Under the pieces are notes generated by a model. The model did not search any database. It saw only the letters and a list, made by a program, of their open reading frames with translations, and was not told the DNA's origin. DNA of 49,003 nucleotides from Methylobacterium sp. WSM2598 (GTDB taxonomy: Bacteria > Pseudomonadota > Alphaproteobacteria > Rhizobiales > Beijerinckiaceae), in the NCBI RefSeq assembly GCF_000379105.1, contig NZ_KB900609.1, forward strand, positions 1,121,119 through 1,170,121, in the 5' to 3' direction. A program made the translations under genes and the position numbers. Positions within the stretch are counted from its first letter, which is position 1. Every line of letters starts with the position of its first letter. Shown here in pieces: positions 1 to 9,228 of the stretch.

Positions 1-1319
1 GTCCCGTCCCGCGTCCACACCCCGGCGCCCAGCCCGTAGAGCGTGTCGTTGGCGATCGCCAGCGCCTCGGCCTCGTCCTTGAACGTCGTCACCGACAGCA
101 CCGGCCCGAAGATCTCCTCCTGGAAGATCCGCATCCGGTTGTGGCCCCGGAACACCGTCGGCTTCACGTAGAAGCCCTCGGCGAACTCGCCCGCCAGCAC
201 CGCCCGCTCGCCGCCGGTCAGCAGCTGCGCCCCCTCCTGGCGGCCGATGTCGATGTAGGACAGGATCTTGGCCAGCTGCTCGCCCGAGGCCTGGGCGCCG
301 ATCATCGTGGCCGGGTCGAGCGGCGAGCCCTGCCGGATCGCCTCCACCCGCGCCACCGCCTTCTCGATGAAGCGCTCGTAGATCGATTCCTGCACCAGCG
401 CCCGGCTCGGGCAGGTGCAGACCTCGCCCTGGTTGAGGGCGAACATCGCGAAGCCCTCCAGCGCCTTGTCCAGGAACGCGTCGTCCCGCGCCATCACGTC
501 CTCAAAGAAGATGTTGGGCGACTTGCCCCCCAGCTCGAGCGTCACCGGGATCAGGTTCTGGCTGGCGTACTGCATGATCAGCCGCCCGGTCGAGGTCTCG
601 CCCGTGAAGGCGATCTTGGCGATGCGCGGCGAGGAGGCCAGCGGCTTGCCCGCCTCCAGGCCGAAGCCGTTGACGATGTTGAGCACGCCGGCCGGCAGCA
701 GGTCGCCGATGATCTCGGCCAGGACCAGGACCGAGGCCGGGGTCTGCTCGGCGGGCTTGAGCACCACGCAGTTGCCGGCCGCCAGGGCCGGGGCGAGCTT
801 CCAGACCGCCATCAGGATGGGGAAGTTCCACGGGATGATCTGGCCGACCACGCCGAGCGGCTCGTGGAAGTGGTAGGCGACGGTGTCGTGGTCGATCTCG
901 GAGAGCGAGCCCTCCTGGGCGCGCACGCAGCCGGCGAAGTAGCGGAAATGGTCGATGGCCAGCGGGATGTCGGCGTGGGTGGTCTCGCGGATCGGCTTGC
1001 CGTTGTCCCAGGTCTCGGCCAGCGCCAGCAGGTCGAGGTTGTCCTCCATGCGGTCGGCCATCCTGGTGAGGATGCGGGCGCGCTCGGCCGGGGCGGTGCG
1101 GGCCCAGGCGTCCTTGGCGGCGTGGGCGGCGTCGAGGGCGCGCTCGATGTCCTGGGCGTCGGAGCGGGCGACCTCGCAGATCAGCCGCCCGGTGAGCGGC
1201 GACGTGTTCTCGAAGTAGCGGCCCGCCGCCGGCGCCACCCACTGCCCGCCGATGAAGTTGTCGTAGCGCGCCGCGAACGGCGAGGCGGTCTGGCCGCGCA
1301 GGAATTCCGGCTTGTTCAT
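1..1319 (-). CDS. NAD-dependent aldehyde dehydrogenase (ExaC/AldB-like), 3' end cut by window edge
   Basis: About 439 residues of a roughly 500-residue aldehyde dehydrogenase are visible; the C-terminus lies beyond the left edge. Family marks in order: the motif [11 protein letters not shown], the cofactor-site stretch [11 protein letters not shown], the [11 protein letters not shown] segment with the general-base Glu, and the catalytic Cys in [11 protein letters not shown]. That last motif is typical of ExaC/AldB acetaldehyde dehydrogenases, which oxidise acetaldehyde and related aldehydes to acids in the cytoplasm. The ATG at 1319 gives the usual N-terminus of the family. A sigma-54-type promoter (1377-1391) and enhancer-like palindromes (1536-1573) lie upstream, which fits the AcoR-type control known for this group. 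The exact substrate is inferred. Confidence 0.93.
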   Translation of the reverse strand, partial: MNKPEFLRGQTASPFAARYDNFIGGQWVAPAAGRYFENTSPLTGRLICEVARSDAQDIERALDAAHAAKDAWARTAPAERARILTRMADRMEDNLDLLALAETWDNGKPIRETTHADIPLAIDHFRYFAGCVRAQEGSLSEIDHDTVAYHFHEPLGVVGQIIPWNFPILMAVWKLAPALAAGNCVVLKPAEQTPASVLVLAEIIGDLLPAGVLNIVNGFGLEAGKPLASSPRIAKIAFTGETSTGRLIMQYASQNLIPVTLELGGKSPNIFFEDVMARDDAFLDKALEGFAMFALNQGEVCTCPSRALVQESIYERFIEKAVARVEAIRQGSPLDPATMIGAQASGEQLAKILSYIDIGRQEGAQLLTGGERAVLAGEFAEGFYVKPTVFRGHNRMRIFQEEIFGPVLSVTTFKDEAEALAIANDTLYGLGAGVWTRDG

Positions 1320-1376
1320 GGTGTCCTCCCAGGATCCTCGCCCTCGTCGGGTGCGGGGCGAGCCGTCCTGTCCTGA

Positions 1377-1391
1377 GCAGCCCGCGTGCCA
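1377..1391 (-). promoter_or_regulatory. Sigma-54 (-24/-12) promoter for the aldehyde dehydrogenase
   Basis: On the minus strand the sequence reads TGGCACGCGGGCTGC, one mismatch from the consensus TGGCACG-N4-TTGC, with the required GG-N10-GC spacing. It lies about 58 bases before the ATG at 1319. A sigma-54 promoter needs an enhancer-binding activator, and matching palindromes occur upstream at 1536-1573. Confidence 0.7.
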
Positions 1392-1535
1392 GGCCGCCGC
1401 CGCCGCCCCGCCGCCGGATCTTGCGACGCGGTAAGTCCCTGGCAATGCTTCACGGCCGCGGGGTCATGCGGGGAGCGTGCCGGGCAAGACCCGGGTTGGG
1501 TCCCGGCCGGGTCGCGGGCGGTCGCGCGGCCGAAG

Positions 1536-1573
1536 CTGCGACAGCTGTTGCGGCTGTCGCAGGTTGCGACAGC
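1536..1573. promoter_or_regulatory. Enhancer-like palindrome cluster upstream of the aldehyde dehydrogenase
   Basis: CTGCGACAGC (1536-1545) and GCTGTCGCAG (1553-1562) form a perfect inverted repeat. A third half-site follows, so that TGTCGCA-GGT-TGCGACA (1555-1571) is a second perfect palindrome. Three overlapping half-sites about 150-180 bases upstream of a sigma-54 promoter are what an enhancer-binding protein such as AcoR would use. The regulator is not encoded in this window, so its identity is inferred. Confidence 0.55.
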
Positions 1574-1585
1574 GCGCGGCGGCGC

Positions 1586-2719
1586 TCAGCCGGTGACCGG
1601 CCGGCGCAGGGGCCCATAGGTCGCCCGGTAGCTGCGCGGCCCGAGGAAGGGCAGGAGCAGGCGCCTCGCCAGATCCGGCATCCGGGCCGCGCGCGACATC
1701 CGGTCGGTCATGGCCTGCACGTGGGCCACGCGGGGGCGCCGCAGCCGCTCGTAGGCGGCGCCGGCCTCGCCCCACGCCGCCGGGCGGTCCAGCACCCGCG
1801 CCAGGACCAGCGCGTCCTCCAGGGCGAGGGCGGCCCCCTGCGCCCAGACCGGCGCGGTCGCGTGCGCCGCATCCCCCGCCAGCAGCACCCGGCCGGCGTG
1901 CCAGCGCGGCGCGCGCACCTCCTCCAGCGGCGAGTGATGGAGGGAGGACGGCCGCGCGAGCGCGGCCGCGAGCGCCTCGCGCACCCGCCGGGGAAAGCGG
2001 GCGAAGACGGGCGCGACGGATCCGAGGGCGTCGCCCGCCGGCGCGGCGCCGGTCACCGCGACCCAGCCGTAGGCCTCGCCCCGGTCGACCGGGATGAGCA
2101 GGAAGAGGCCGCCCCCTCCGCTCCAGAGCGTCCAGGCCTCGACCCCCGGATTGGGGATCATGAAGCGCCAGCTCGCCCCGGCGAGGCGCGCCGCCTCGGG
2201 CGCCGCGCCCCCGAACACGGCCCGGCGGACGGTCGAGTGCACGCCGTCCGCCCCGACCAGGAGGCCGCCCGTCTCGGCCGTGCCGTCGCTCAGCACCGCC
2301 GCGACGCCGCCCGGATCCTGCCGGACCGCCGCGAGGCCGCGCCCCTGCCGCACCGCCTCCTCCGGCAGGCCGCGCCGCAGCAGGCGCAGGAGGTCGGCGC
2401 GCCGCAGGCAGCGGGGCCGCGCCCGCGCGCCCCAGAACGCCTCCTCGTCGACGCGGAAGATCAGGCGGTCCGCCGCGTCGCGGTACTCGCGCCGCGCCAG
2501 GGGCTGGCCGAGACCGCGCAGCTCCTCCCCGAGGCCGAGCGCGTCCAGGGCCTGGACCGCGTTGCCCGGCAGGTTGATGGCGAGCCCGGCCGCGGCCGGC
2601 TCGTCCCGCCGCTCCAGGGTGAGCGAGGGGATGCCGCGCCGGTGCAGGGCCCGCGCGACGGCGAGGCCCGCGATGCCGCCGCCGCCGATCAGGACTCGGT
2701 CCGCCGTCTCAGGGTTCAT
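1586..2719 (-). CDS. FAD-dependent aromatic-type monooxygenase
   Basis: A 377-residue flavoprotein of the p-hydroxybenzoate hydroxylase-like group A monooxygenases. The N-terminus has the dinucleotide-binding motif IGGGGIAGLAVARAL at about residues 11-25. The middle has the DG motif (VGADGVHSTVRRAVFG), and the third FAD motif is VLLAGDAAHATAPVWAQG. The family hydroxylates aromatic or heteroaromatic substrates with NAD(P)H and O2 in the cytoplasm. Length is normal and the ORF is intact. It is followed on the same strand by the aldehyde dehydrogenase, but the roughly 270-base gap with regulatory sites suggests separate transcription. The substrate cannot be read from the sequence. Confidence 0.85.
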   Translation of the reverse strand: MNPETADRVLIGGGGIAGLAVARALHRRGIPSLTLERRDEPAAAGLAINLPGNAVQALDALGLGEELRGLGQPLARREYRDAADRLIFRVDEEAFWGARARPRCLRRADLLRLLRRGLPEEAVRQGRGLAAVRQDPGGVAAVLSDGTAETGGLLVGADGVHSTVRRAVFGGAAPEAARLAGASWRFMIPNPGVEAWTLWSGGGGLFLLIPVDRGEAYGWVAVTGAAPAGDALGSVAPVFARFPRRVREALAAALARPSSLHHSPLEEVRAPRWHAGRVLLAGDAAHATAPVWAQGAALALEDALVLARVLDRPAAWGEAGAAYERLRRPRVAHVQAMTDRMSRAARMPDLARRLLLPFLGPRSYRATYGPLRRPVTG

Positions 2720-2746
2720 CGGGGTGCCTTTCTCGGATCCGCGGCC

Positions 2747-3766
2747 TCACGCCGGCCGGGCGCGCACGCAGGCGACCCGGAGCGGCTCGTGGCGGCCGCG
2801 CAGGGCATGCGCGCCGAGATCCTCGGCCAGGAGGTCGGGCGGGAGCGGGCCGAGCCGGTCGAGCAGGTCGCCGGAGACCAGCACCGTGACCCCGAGCTCC
2901 TTGGCGAGCGCCTCGAGGCGGCTCGTCGTGTTCAGGGTGTCGCCGAAATACGCGATCTTGTGCCGCTCCAGGCCGATCTCGGCGGTGACGACTGAGCCGC
3001 AATGCAGGGCCGCGCGGAAGCCCGGCACCTGACCGAACCGCGACTCCCAGGAGGCGGCGTCCGCGGCGAGGCGGGCGGCGAAATCGAAGACGCAGCGCAG
3101 GCAGGCGGCGTCGCGGCTGCCCTGCGCCAGGGTCCAGCTCACCAGGGCCATGTCCCCGACATAGTCGTCGATCGAGCCGCGCGAGCGATGGACCGGCAGG
3201 GCGAGCGCGCTGAAGATCTCGCCGAGATATTGCTGCGCCGCGAGGTCGCCGCGCTCCTCGGCGAAGCGCGTCGAGCCGGACACGTCGAGGAACAGGAAGA
3301 TGCGCTCCTCGCTGATCGGCCGGTGGTAGCGGCCGATCAGCAGGTTGGCGAAGACCCGCGGGCCGATCAGGTCGCGGACGCGGAACACGAAGGCGATCAG
3401 CACCGAGATCGCGAGCGCGTAGAGGAAGCCGGTCCGCGACATCATCATGGCGGCGCGGGCGCTCGGCATCAGGCCGAAGACGTGGTGCAGCAGCGTCCCG
3501 GCGGCCGCGTTGCCGAGGACGATCATCGCCACGTAGGTCGCGACCGTGGCCGCGGCGAAGAGGGGCGTGGCGGCCCGGCGGACCCGGTCGCGCCAGGCCG
3601 CGAGCAGCAGCCCGCGCTCGTAGAACAGGATCGGCGACCCGATCAGGGCGCCCCGGAGCGCCGGCTCCGAGAGCGGGCCGGTGCCCGAGAGGGCCGCGTA
3701 GGCGAGGCCCGCCAGCGCCCCCAGCGCGGGCGCGGCGATCCAGAAGCCGGGTCGGGACGAGGGCAT
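2747..3766 (-). CDS. Membrane-anchored class III adenylate/guanylate cyclase
   Basis: The N-terminal half (roughly residues 10-150) holds several hydrophobic segments that anchor the protein in the inner membrane. The C-terminal half is a class III nucleotide cyclase domain with the metal-binding start FLFLDVSGSTRFAEERG, the motif DYVGDMALVSW, and the closing FGDTLNTTSRLEALAKELG. I chose the ATG at 3766 because AGGAG precedes it at good spacing; an in-frame ATG at 3817 exists but lacks this. The product, about 339 residues, would make cAMP (or cGMP) in response to an unknown input. The next gene downstream starts 28 bases away on the same strand, so the two may be cotranscribed. Confidence 0.85.
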   Translation of the reverse strand: MPSSRPGFWIAAPALGALAGLAYAALSGTGPLSEPALRGALIGSPILFYERGLLLAAWRDRVRRAATPLFAAATVATYVAMIVLGNAAAGTLLHHVFGLMPSARAAMMMSRTGFLYALAISVLIAFVFRVRDLIGPRVFANLLIGRYHRPISEERIFLFLDVSGSTRFAEERGDLAAQQYLGEIFSALALPVHRSRGSIDDYVGDMALVSWTLAQGSRDAACLRCVFDFAARLAADAASWESRFGQVPGFRAALHCGSVVTAEIGLERHKIAYFGDTLNTTSRLEALAKELGVTVLVSGDLLDRLGPLPPDLLAEDLGAHALRGRHEPLRVACVRARPA

Positions 3767-3892
3767 CGGGCTCCTGTCGGGTCGCGCCGCGGGCGCAGCG
3801 CGCTCCCGATACATCACCCGGCGCGCGAGTTCATGTCCGACGCCGCGCGAGGCCGGGGTGGGATGCGGGCCGATCCAGGGCCGCCGGGGCCC

Positions 3893-5116
3893 TCAGGCGG
3901 CCGCGAGCCGGCAGATCGTGCGCGCGACCTCGAAGGAGGCCTCGAAGGCGGGAACCGGCAGGAACTCGAACCGCGAGTGGAAATTGCAGGCGCCGGTGAA
4001 GAAGTTCGGCGTCGGCACGCCCCGCGCCGAGAGGGCCGACCCGTCGGTGCCGCCGCGCATCGGGATCAGCTTCGGGGTGATCTCCAGCGCCGCCAGCGCG
4101 GAGAACAGCAGGTCCACCGCCCGCCGGTCGTCCCCGAGCGAGTCCCGGATGTTGCCGTACACGTCGTCCAGGCGGCAGGCCACGCGGCCGGTCGGGTAGC
4201 GGGCGGCGACGCGGGCGGCCTCCCGCTCCACCCGCGCCTTGCGGGCCGCGAAGGCGTCCCGGTCGAAGTCCCGGATCCGGACCTGGAGCCGCGCCTCGCT
4301 GTCGTTCGCCACCATCCCGCTGAACCAGTAATAGCCCTCGCGGCCCGCGGTGCGCTCGGGCGTCTCCGCCCGGTCGAACTGCGCGATGAAGTCCTGCGCC
4401 ATCAGCAGCGGGTTGACCATCACGCCCTTGGCCGCCATCGGGTGGGCGCTGACCCCGGTGAACACGACCTCGCCGTTGGCGGCGTTGAAGGTCTCCAGCA
4501 CGACCTCGCCCACCTCGCAGCAATCGATCGTGTAGGCGAAGTCGCAGGCGAACCGCGCGAGGTCGAGGGCCTTGGCGCCGCGCAGCCCGATCTCCTCGTC
4601 GGGCACGAAGGCGACGAGGATGTCGCCGTGCGCGTCCGCCGGGCCCAGCGTCGCCAGCAGCGTCATCATCACCGCGATGGCGGCCTTGTTGTCGGCCCCC
4701 AGCACGCTGGTGCCGTCGCCGACGATCACGTCCTGGCCCCGCCAGGGCAGGATCTCCGGGTGCTCCGCGGCGCGCAGCCAGATGTCCCGCTCGGCATTCA
4801 GGCAGAGGTCGCGGCCGTCGAAGCGCAGCACCTGCGGGCGGATCACCGGGGAGAGCCCGACATCGACCGTGTCGAGATGCGCGACGAAGCCGATCCGCGG
4901 GGCGCCCGGCCGGGTGCCGGGCTTCAGCGCCGTCACGATGGCGGCGTCGTCGAGGGTCACCCGCGCGAGCCCGATCTCGCGCAGCTCCGCGGCCAGCAGG
5001 GCCGCGAGGTCGCGCTGGCCCGGCGTGCTCGGCAGCGTCGCCGCGGCGGCGTCGCTCTGGCTCGGAACCGCGACATAGCGGAAGAACCGCTCGACCAGCT
5101 GCGCGCGAATGCTCAT
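3893..5116 (-). CDS. pepT: Peptidase T (tripeptide aminopeptidase, M20B)
   Basis: A 407-residue zinc peptidase of family M20B, which releases the N-terminal residue of tripeptides in the cytoplasm. Visible marks: the metal-ligand motif HLDTVDV near residue 80, the bridging Asp in GADNKAAIAVMM, the catalytic Glu pair in DEEIGLRGAKA, and the C-terminal segment TDGSALSARGVPTPNFFTG with the last metal His in CNFHSRFE. The start at 5116 has GAGGAG six bases upstream. Length matches the family (about 405-410). It appears monocistronic. Confidence 0.93.
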   Translation of the reverse strand: MSIRAQLVERFFRYVAVPSQSDAAAATLPSTPGQRDLAALLAAELREIGLARVTLDDAAIVTALKPGTRPGAPRIGFVAHLDTVDVGLSPVIRPQVLRFDGRDLCLNAERDIWLRAAEHPEILPWRGQDVIVGDGTSVLGADNKAAIAVMMTLLATLGPADAHGDILVAFVPDEEIGLRGAKALDLARFACDFAYTIDCCEVGEVVLETFNAANGEVVFTGVSAHPMAAKGVMVNPLLMAQDFIAQFDRAETPERTAGREGYYWFSGMVANDSEARLQVRIRDFDRDAFAARKARVEREAARVAARYPTGRVACRLDDVYGNIRDSLGDDRRAVDLLFSALAALEITPKLIPMRGGTDGSALSARGVPTPNFFTGACNFHSRFEFLPVPAFEASFEVARTICRLAAA

Positions 5117-5166
5117 CGTTGCTCCTCTCGGCCCGGGCGGGCGCCCGGGAGCATAACCGCTTCGGC

Positions 5167-5221
5167 GCGCCTTCGGGCCTCAGCGGTGGCGACCATTGCC
5201 ACCGCTGAGGCCCGAAGGCGC
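5167..5221. terminator. Perfect 24-bp-stem inverted repeat between pepT and the EamA gene
   Basis: Arms 5167-5190 and 5198-5221 are exact reverse complements around a 7-base loop (GACCATT). The element sits just upstream of pepT and downstream of the stop of the EamA transporter, both on the minus strand. There is no T-run in either direction, so a Rho-independent terminator is possible but not classical. A palindromic repeat element or an mRNA-stabilising hairpin is the alternative. Confidence 0.6.
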
Positions 5222-5264
5222 CGGACCCGTGCCGGGCGGGGGGCGGCGATGCCGTCCCCGGGGC

Positions 5265-6215
5265 TCACGCCCCGCGGCCGCGCCCCAGCCGCTCGGCAAT
5301 GACGATGCCGCCGAGGACGAGGGCGAGGGCGACGGCGTTGTCGAGCCGGAACGGCTCCCCGGCCACGGTGACGGCCAGCGCCGCCCCGAAGACCGGGACG
5401 AGGTTCACGAAGATGCCCGCCCGGTTCGGCCCGATCAGCTCGACGCCGCGCATGAAGAAGAGCTGCGAGATCAGCGACGGCCCCAGCCCGACGAAGGCGA
5501 TGATCGCCCAGCCCGCGGCGCTCGGCCAGATCAGGCGCCCGGCCGCCCACTCGGCGACGAGGAGCGGCAGCGAGGTGAGCAGGGCGGCGAGGGCCAGCGC
5601 GGCGAAGAAGGTCGCCCCCGACACGGCCGGCCGCGCCCGCAGCGCGACCGTGTAGCCGGCGTAGAGCAGGCAGGCGAGGAGCAGGAGCAGGTCGCCCCGG
5701 TTGAACGCGAAGGTGCGCAGCACCGCGAGGTCGCCGTGCGTCGCCGCGACGACCACGCCCAGGGAGGTCACGAGGACGCCGAGCACCTGGATGCGCGTGA
5801 CGGGCGTGCGGTAGGCGAGGAAGCTGCAGGCCAGCACCACGACCGGCATCGCGCCCTGGAACAGGGCCATGTTGGTGACCGTGGTGGCGGCGCCCGCCGC
5901 GTAGAACAGGGCGTTGAAGACCGTGAAGCCGCAGCCGCCCATCAGCAGGATGCGCAGCCAGGCCGGGCGCAGCAGGCGCCACTCGCGGGCGACCCGTCGG
6001 GCCGCGAAGGGCGCCAGGACCGCGCAGGCGACGAGCCAGCGCAGGCTGGTCAGCGCGAGCGGCGAGACCTCGCCCACCGCCCACTTGCTCGCCACGGCGT
6101 TGCCGGCCCAGATCAGGGCGGTGAGCGTGAGGAGCGCGTAGGCCCGAAAGGCGCCGTCTCTTCCGCCGGAAACCCCGGATTTCGGGCGCCAGGATTCACG
6201 CATGGCCGTTCTCAT
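5265..6215 (-). CDS. DMT-superfamily EamA transporter
   Basis: About 316 residues with ten hydrophobic segments in two EamA repeats, for example LTLTALIWAGNAVASKWAVG at the start of repeat 1 and WAIIAFVGLGPSLISQLFFM in repeat 2. EamA proteins of this size are inner-membrane exporters of amino acids or metabolites. An upstream extension of the open frame exists, but the ATG at 6215 has GGAGG five bases before it and begins just before the first membrane segment, so I take it as the start. The substrate is unknown. Confidence 0.85.
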   Translation of the reverse strand: MRTAMRESWRPKSGVSGGRDGAFRAYALLTLTALIWAGNAVASKWAVGEVSPLALTSLRWLVACAVLAPFAARRVAREWRLLRPAWLRILLMGGCGFTVFNALFYAAGAATTVTNMALFQGAMPVVVLACSFLAYRTPVTRIQVLGVLVTSLGVVVAATHGDLAVLRTFAFNRGDLLLLLACLLYAGYTVALRARPAVSGATFFAALALAALLTSLPLLVAEWAAGRLIWPSAAGWAIIAFVGLGPSLISQLFFMRGVELIGPNRAGIFVNLVPVFGAALAVTVAGEPFRLDNAVALALVLGGIVIAERLGRGRGA

Positions 6216-6565
6216 TCGCCCTCCGGCCGCCGGATGGGCCAGGGAACAAGGCGATAGGCCAAGGCGTGGGCATCCGCTACCTGGGCTCGCCCCCGGTCGG
6301 CCGCGCCGCGACCGTGCCGCAAGGCTCGATTCCGCGTCCCTCGCCCCACCCTCCGCGCGTGGTCCCGCGGCCTGGCCGGCCTCTCGCCCGGCCAGCCGCC
6401 CTGCCCCGGCTTCCGGCCTGACGAGTGGGCAACCACCCCGGAGGACCACCATCGCTCCGGGGACGCGTTCGGGCCCGAGGCCGATCGGCTGGGCTCGCAC
6501 ACGGTCACGCTGCTCGGAATGTGCCGGGGCTGCGCATTAGGTTTCCGGTGATCTCGGTGTTACGG

Positions 6566-6748
6566 ATGGAGGGCACGCGGAGTGCGGCACAGAGGTACCC
6601 CCACGTGCCGACCGATCTTCCCACGCCATCGCAGGCGCCGCGCTGGCGGAGGCTTCTGCGACTGGGCGTCATCCTCGTGTGGTTCAGTCTCGCTGATCTC
6701 GCTCGTCGAGGATGGGCGGCGCTGAGGCGAGGTCGACGCCGTCCGTAG
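6566..6748 (+). CDS. Possible small single-membrane-segment protein
   Basis: A 60-residue frame with a polar N-terminus, one hydrophobic stretch (LLRLGVILVWFSLADLA, about residues 30-46) and a strongly basic tail (RRGWAALRRGRRRP), which would be positive-inside. There is no convincing ribosome binding site and no recognised family. It could equally be a chance frame in GC-rich DNA. Confidence 0.25.
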   Translation: MEGTRSAAQRYPHVPTDLPTPSQAPRWRRLLRLGVILVWFSLADLARRGWAALRRGRRRP

Positions 6749-6862
6749 AGCGTCGACGCGTTCCCTTATGCGAAGAGAACAGCCGCCAGCGGCCCGCTCA
6801 GCGCGGCAGGAAGGGGCTCCGGAGCCGCCGGTCTGCGCCGTCGCCACGCGTCGAGGCGGACG

Positions 6863-7222
6863 GTGGGGAGACATCATCGGACCCGGGTGTGGGAGTTCAA
6901 GCGTTGGCCACCGGGGCGCGATCCCGCGGGCTTGGTGGCGCTGATGGACGAGAACGTTCGCGACTTGCACGCTGCCCTGGTCGAGGCCGCGGCGCTCGGT
7001 AACGCCCTTGCCGGCGAGTGCGCCGAAATCGCCCGGCAGTTGCATGGCTGCGGGAATGCCTCCAGGGCTGAGGCGATCAGCGGCGTGGGCCGCGCGTTGC
7101 GGATCAAAGCGCTGCAAATGTCGGCCGCTGCCGGCGCTCTGGTCACGCGCGACCCGCACGTCCTTGCGCCGGAGGCGGGACGGGACAGAATCCTCGGCCG
7201 AGGGTCGATGAGCTCCCGGTAG
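6863..7222 (+). CDS. Hypothetical small helical protein
   Basis: The frame could start at GTG 6863 (119 residues) or ATG 6944 (92 residues). The core from MDENVRDLHAALVEAAALG to about residue 95 is Ala- and Leu-rich with a heptad-like spacing, so it would be helical. No family is recognised and there is no strong ribosome binding site. It lies in a decayed-looking region. Confidence 0.3.
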   Translation: MGRHHRTRVWEFKRWPPGRDPAGLVALMDENVRDLHAALVEAAALGNALAGECAEIARQLHGCGNASRAEAISGVGRALRIKALQMSAAAGALVTRDPHVLAPEAGRDRILGRGSMSSR

Positions 7223-7595
7223 CTTGCGCGCGTCGAGCGCATGCATGCGGACCAGCGGTCCCGATCCTTGGGCTCCCTGCCCGATCGCCCCGCGGAAGGG
7301 GCCCGGGCCCGCCAGCGTGGCGAGCCCCGAGATGCGTGCCCCTGCCCGCTCGGCTTCGAGGAGCGCGAGGAGTGGCTGGAAGACTTCGACGGACGGGCGC
7401 GCAGGCCGCGTCCGACCGGCCGAAGAACCCCGCCGGGTGAACGGCGCGCGCCGTCCCTGCCATCCTCTGCTCCGATCCGGCAGCGTCTCGATCCGCCTCG
7501 TGGAGCCGCGCGCGCGCCGCGGCCGTTCCCCTGCCGTTCCCTCGCGATCCGACGCCGGCTGGCATACGCTCGGGACCAGCCAGGAGGCATTTCTG

Positions 7596-7835
7596 ATGTC
7601 GGAACGCCGAGAACTCTACCGAAGCCCGAGCGGGGACACTTGGTACCTTGGCCGAGAGCCGCAGAACGGCAGGGCATTCATCATTCACCAGCCTAACGGG
7701 CCCTCCGGAGGAAAGCGCAGTCATATCGAGCTGGGAGCTTTCTTGGCAGACGGAACGGGCAAGCCGGAACAGCAAGCCTTGCTTCGCTTGATCGGAACGC
7801 TCGTCGAGGTTCCTCCGTATGCGGATCAGACCTGA
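7596..7835 (+). CDS. Small conserved hypothetical protein (79 aa)
   Basis: The ATG at 7596 is preceded by AGGAGG with eight bases between. The protein begins MSERRELYRSPSGDTWYLGR and continues with a conserved-looking core (GRAFIIHQPNGPSGG, then HIELGAFLADG and QALLRLIGTLV). I recall similar small proteins being common in Rhizobiales, usually annotated hypothetical; this is from memory of the pattern and no function is known. The codon usage is less GC3-rich than that of the neighbouring metabolic genes. Confidence 0.7.
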   Translation: MSERRELYRSPSGDTWYLGREPQNGRAFIIHQPNGPSGGKRSHIELGAFLADGTGKPEQQALLRLIGTLVEVPPYADQT

Positions 7836-8270
7836 GGGCCGGAGGCGAAAGGCGATCCGGACGGCCATCCCGCCGGCGCGGCGGGCCTGAGATCTGCTGA
7901 TCAGGCCACGTCGCCAGCCAGCCGGCTCTCCCGTCGCGCTCGGGCCGCGACGGGCGGCCGGGCGTGGCAGGGGCTCCGGCCCGGCCCAGGCAAGCAGAGC
8001 CATGATCTGGCGCTTACCGTCCCGCGTCTGCTTGTCCGTGCAGCAATAGCCCTCCGGAAGCGCGCAGCAGCGCGAGGGCTGGTAATGCTCGCGCACGATG
8101 TCCCGGTCAGGGCGGCGGACGGGCCTTAGGCAGATCGGGATCGGAGGCCGCCATGGTGTGTCTCCCGCCGCCAGCCCCGGGGCTGAATGCAGATGACGGG
8201 CACTGACGGCACGGCGGTGGGCCTGCCGAGGCCGAGGCCGGAGCGCTCTCGGTCGCCGTCGCGCTCCTCC

Positions 8271-8372
8271 CCGATCCGCTCGATGCCTTCGGGATGGCGG
8301 AAGTGGGCGTCGCTCAGGCGCCGCGCGGGCTCGTGATCCGGGACCCGCTGTGATCAGCCGGATCCCGGATCA
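8271..8372 (-). repeat. Dispersed repeat, copy A (inverted orientation)
   Basis: Read on the minus strand it starts TGATCCGGGATC, closes the hairpin with GTCCCGGATCA, then has the shared core GCCCGCGCGGCGCCTGAGCG and a tail ending near CATCGAGCGGAT. Other copies are at 9967, 19215 and 22234. This copy has the short tail type also seen in the 19215 copy. It begins four bases after the stop of the small gene at 8377-8529. Confidence 0.85.
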
Positions 8373-8376
8373 CAAG

Positions 8377-8529
8377 TCATGCTGATTGAGTTTTGGCCCG
8401 AGGGGTTCCAACCCCCGAGGTGACCTTGCCGTCAGGGCGAACTTTGGCCCCCGGAGGCGGTGGCCCTGCCCCGGTCGGATCCGAGGCAGGGGGCACCTCA
8501 GGGTCGGGCTTTCTCGCATCGTGGGACAT
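8377..8529 (-). CDS. Possible small Pro-rich protein (50 aa)
   Basis: The ATG at 8529 has GGGAGG at good spacing. The product starts MSHDARKPDPEVPPASDPTG and is rich in Pro, Gly, Lys and Asp, with no hydrophobic core, so it is probably disordered. The stop lies four bases before repeat copy A, the same gene-end arrangement as at the other three copies, which mildly supports it being a real gene. No family is recognised. Confidence 0.45.
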   Translation of the reverse strand: MSHDARKPDPEVPPASDPTGAGPPPPGAKVRPDGKVTSGVGTPRAKTQSA

Positions 8530-9228
8530 GCTCGCCTCCCGGTCTGGGTGGAAAGGTGGAGGAACTGCCGGCTGCGCAGCCACCCCATCGCGGCAGCCCT
8601 CGGGGGGGCGAGAGAAGGGCGACGCACCACGCGACCCGTCGGCACGTCGAAGAGCGGCCGCGCCAGGAGCTCGCGCGAGACGGCCAGCGCCTCGACCGAC
8701 CGGCTCATGGAGTCAATGTGGAGGAAGCAAGAATCCCTGCCGCTCAAGCGCTTCTCTTGCGCCTGCTCCGGGTCGCCAGTCCATCTGGTCGCGAATTTGA
8801 AAGGTTTGACTTGGTCCATGACAACGCGCGACGGATTGCGTTGCCTGTTCGAATGACCCTGGTCACGCGTTGGTTCGTTCGCCTGGGGTTAAATCCGGTG
8901 AAAGCTCGTCCGCGCGATCGCCGCGCAGCGGAGGCGGCCTCCGTCTCGGTGGCGACCCACCGCGGCCCCCGCCGCGGGTCCGACGAGCGGGATCGCGACA
9001 GTTCCGCCCGCCGCCGGCCGCGGCCGCATGGCTGGCCTCCCCTGACCGGCAACCGGCCGCGGCACCGGGGCGGCAGGGTCCGCGCCCCGGCCGGCATCGC
9101 CCGCCCGGATCGGCGCGGAGAGCGTCGGCGGGAGGCGATCCTCCGGGCGCGGCGGGCCGCTTCGTCCTTGAAAACCCGCCGGAGCTTCCGGATCATGGCG
9201 GCGGGCGGCCCTCAGCCCGGAGAACGGC

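Larger units (their letters stand above)
6216..9228. other. Gene-poor 3-kb strip with small genes and one dispersed repeat
   Basis: Few coding regions here look real. Supported or possible small genes are listed separately at 6566, 6863, 7596 and 8377, and repeat copy A lies at 8271-8372. The rest shows long overlapping open frames on both strands, as expected by chance at this GC content, with no recognisable domain. Codon character is mixed, and decayed gene remnants are likely between about 7000 and 8160 and between 8540 and 9200. I saw no tRNA, CRISPR or IS ends in it. Confidence 0.5.
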
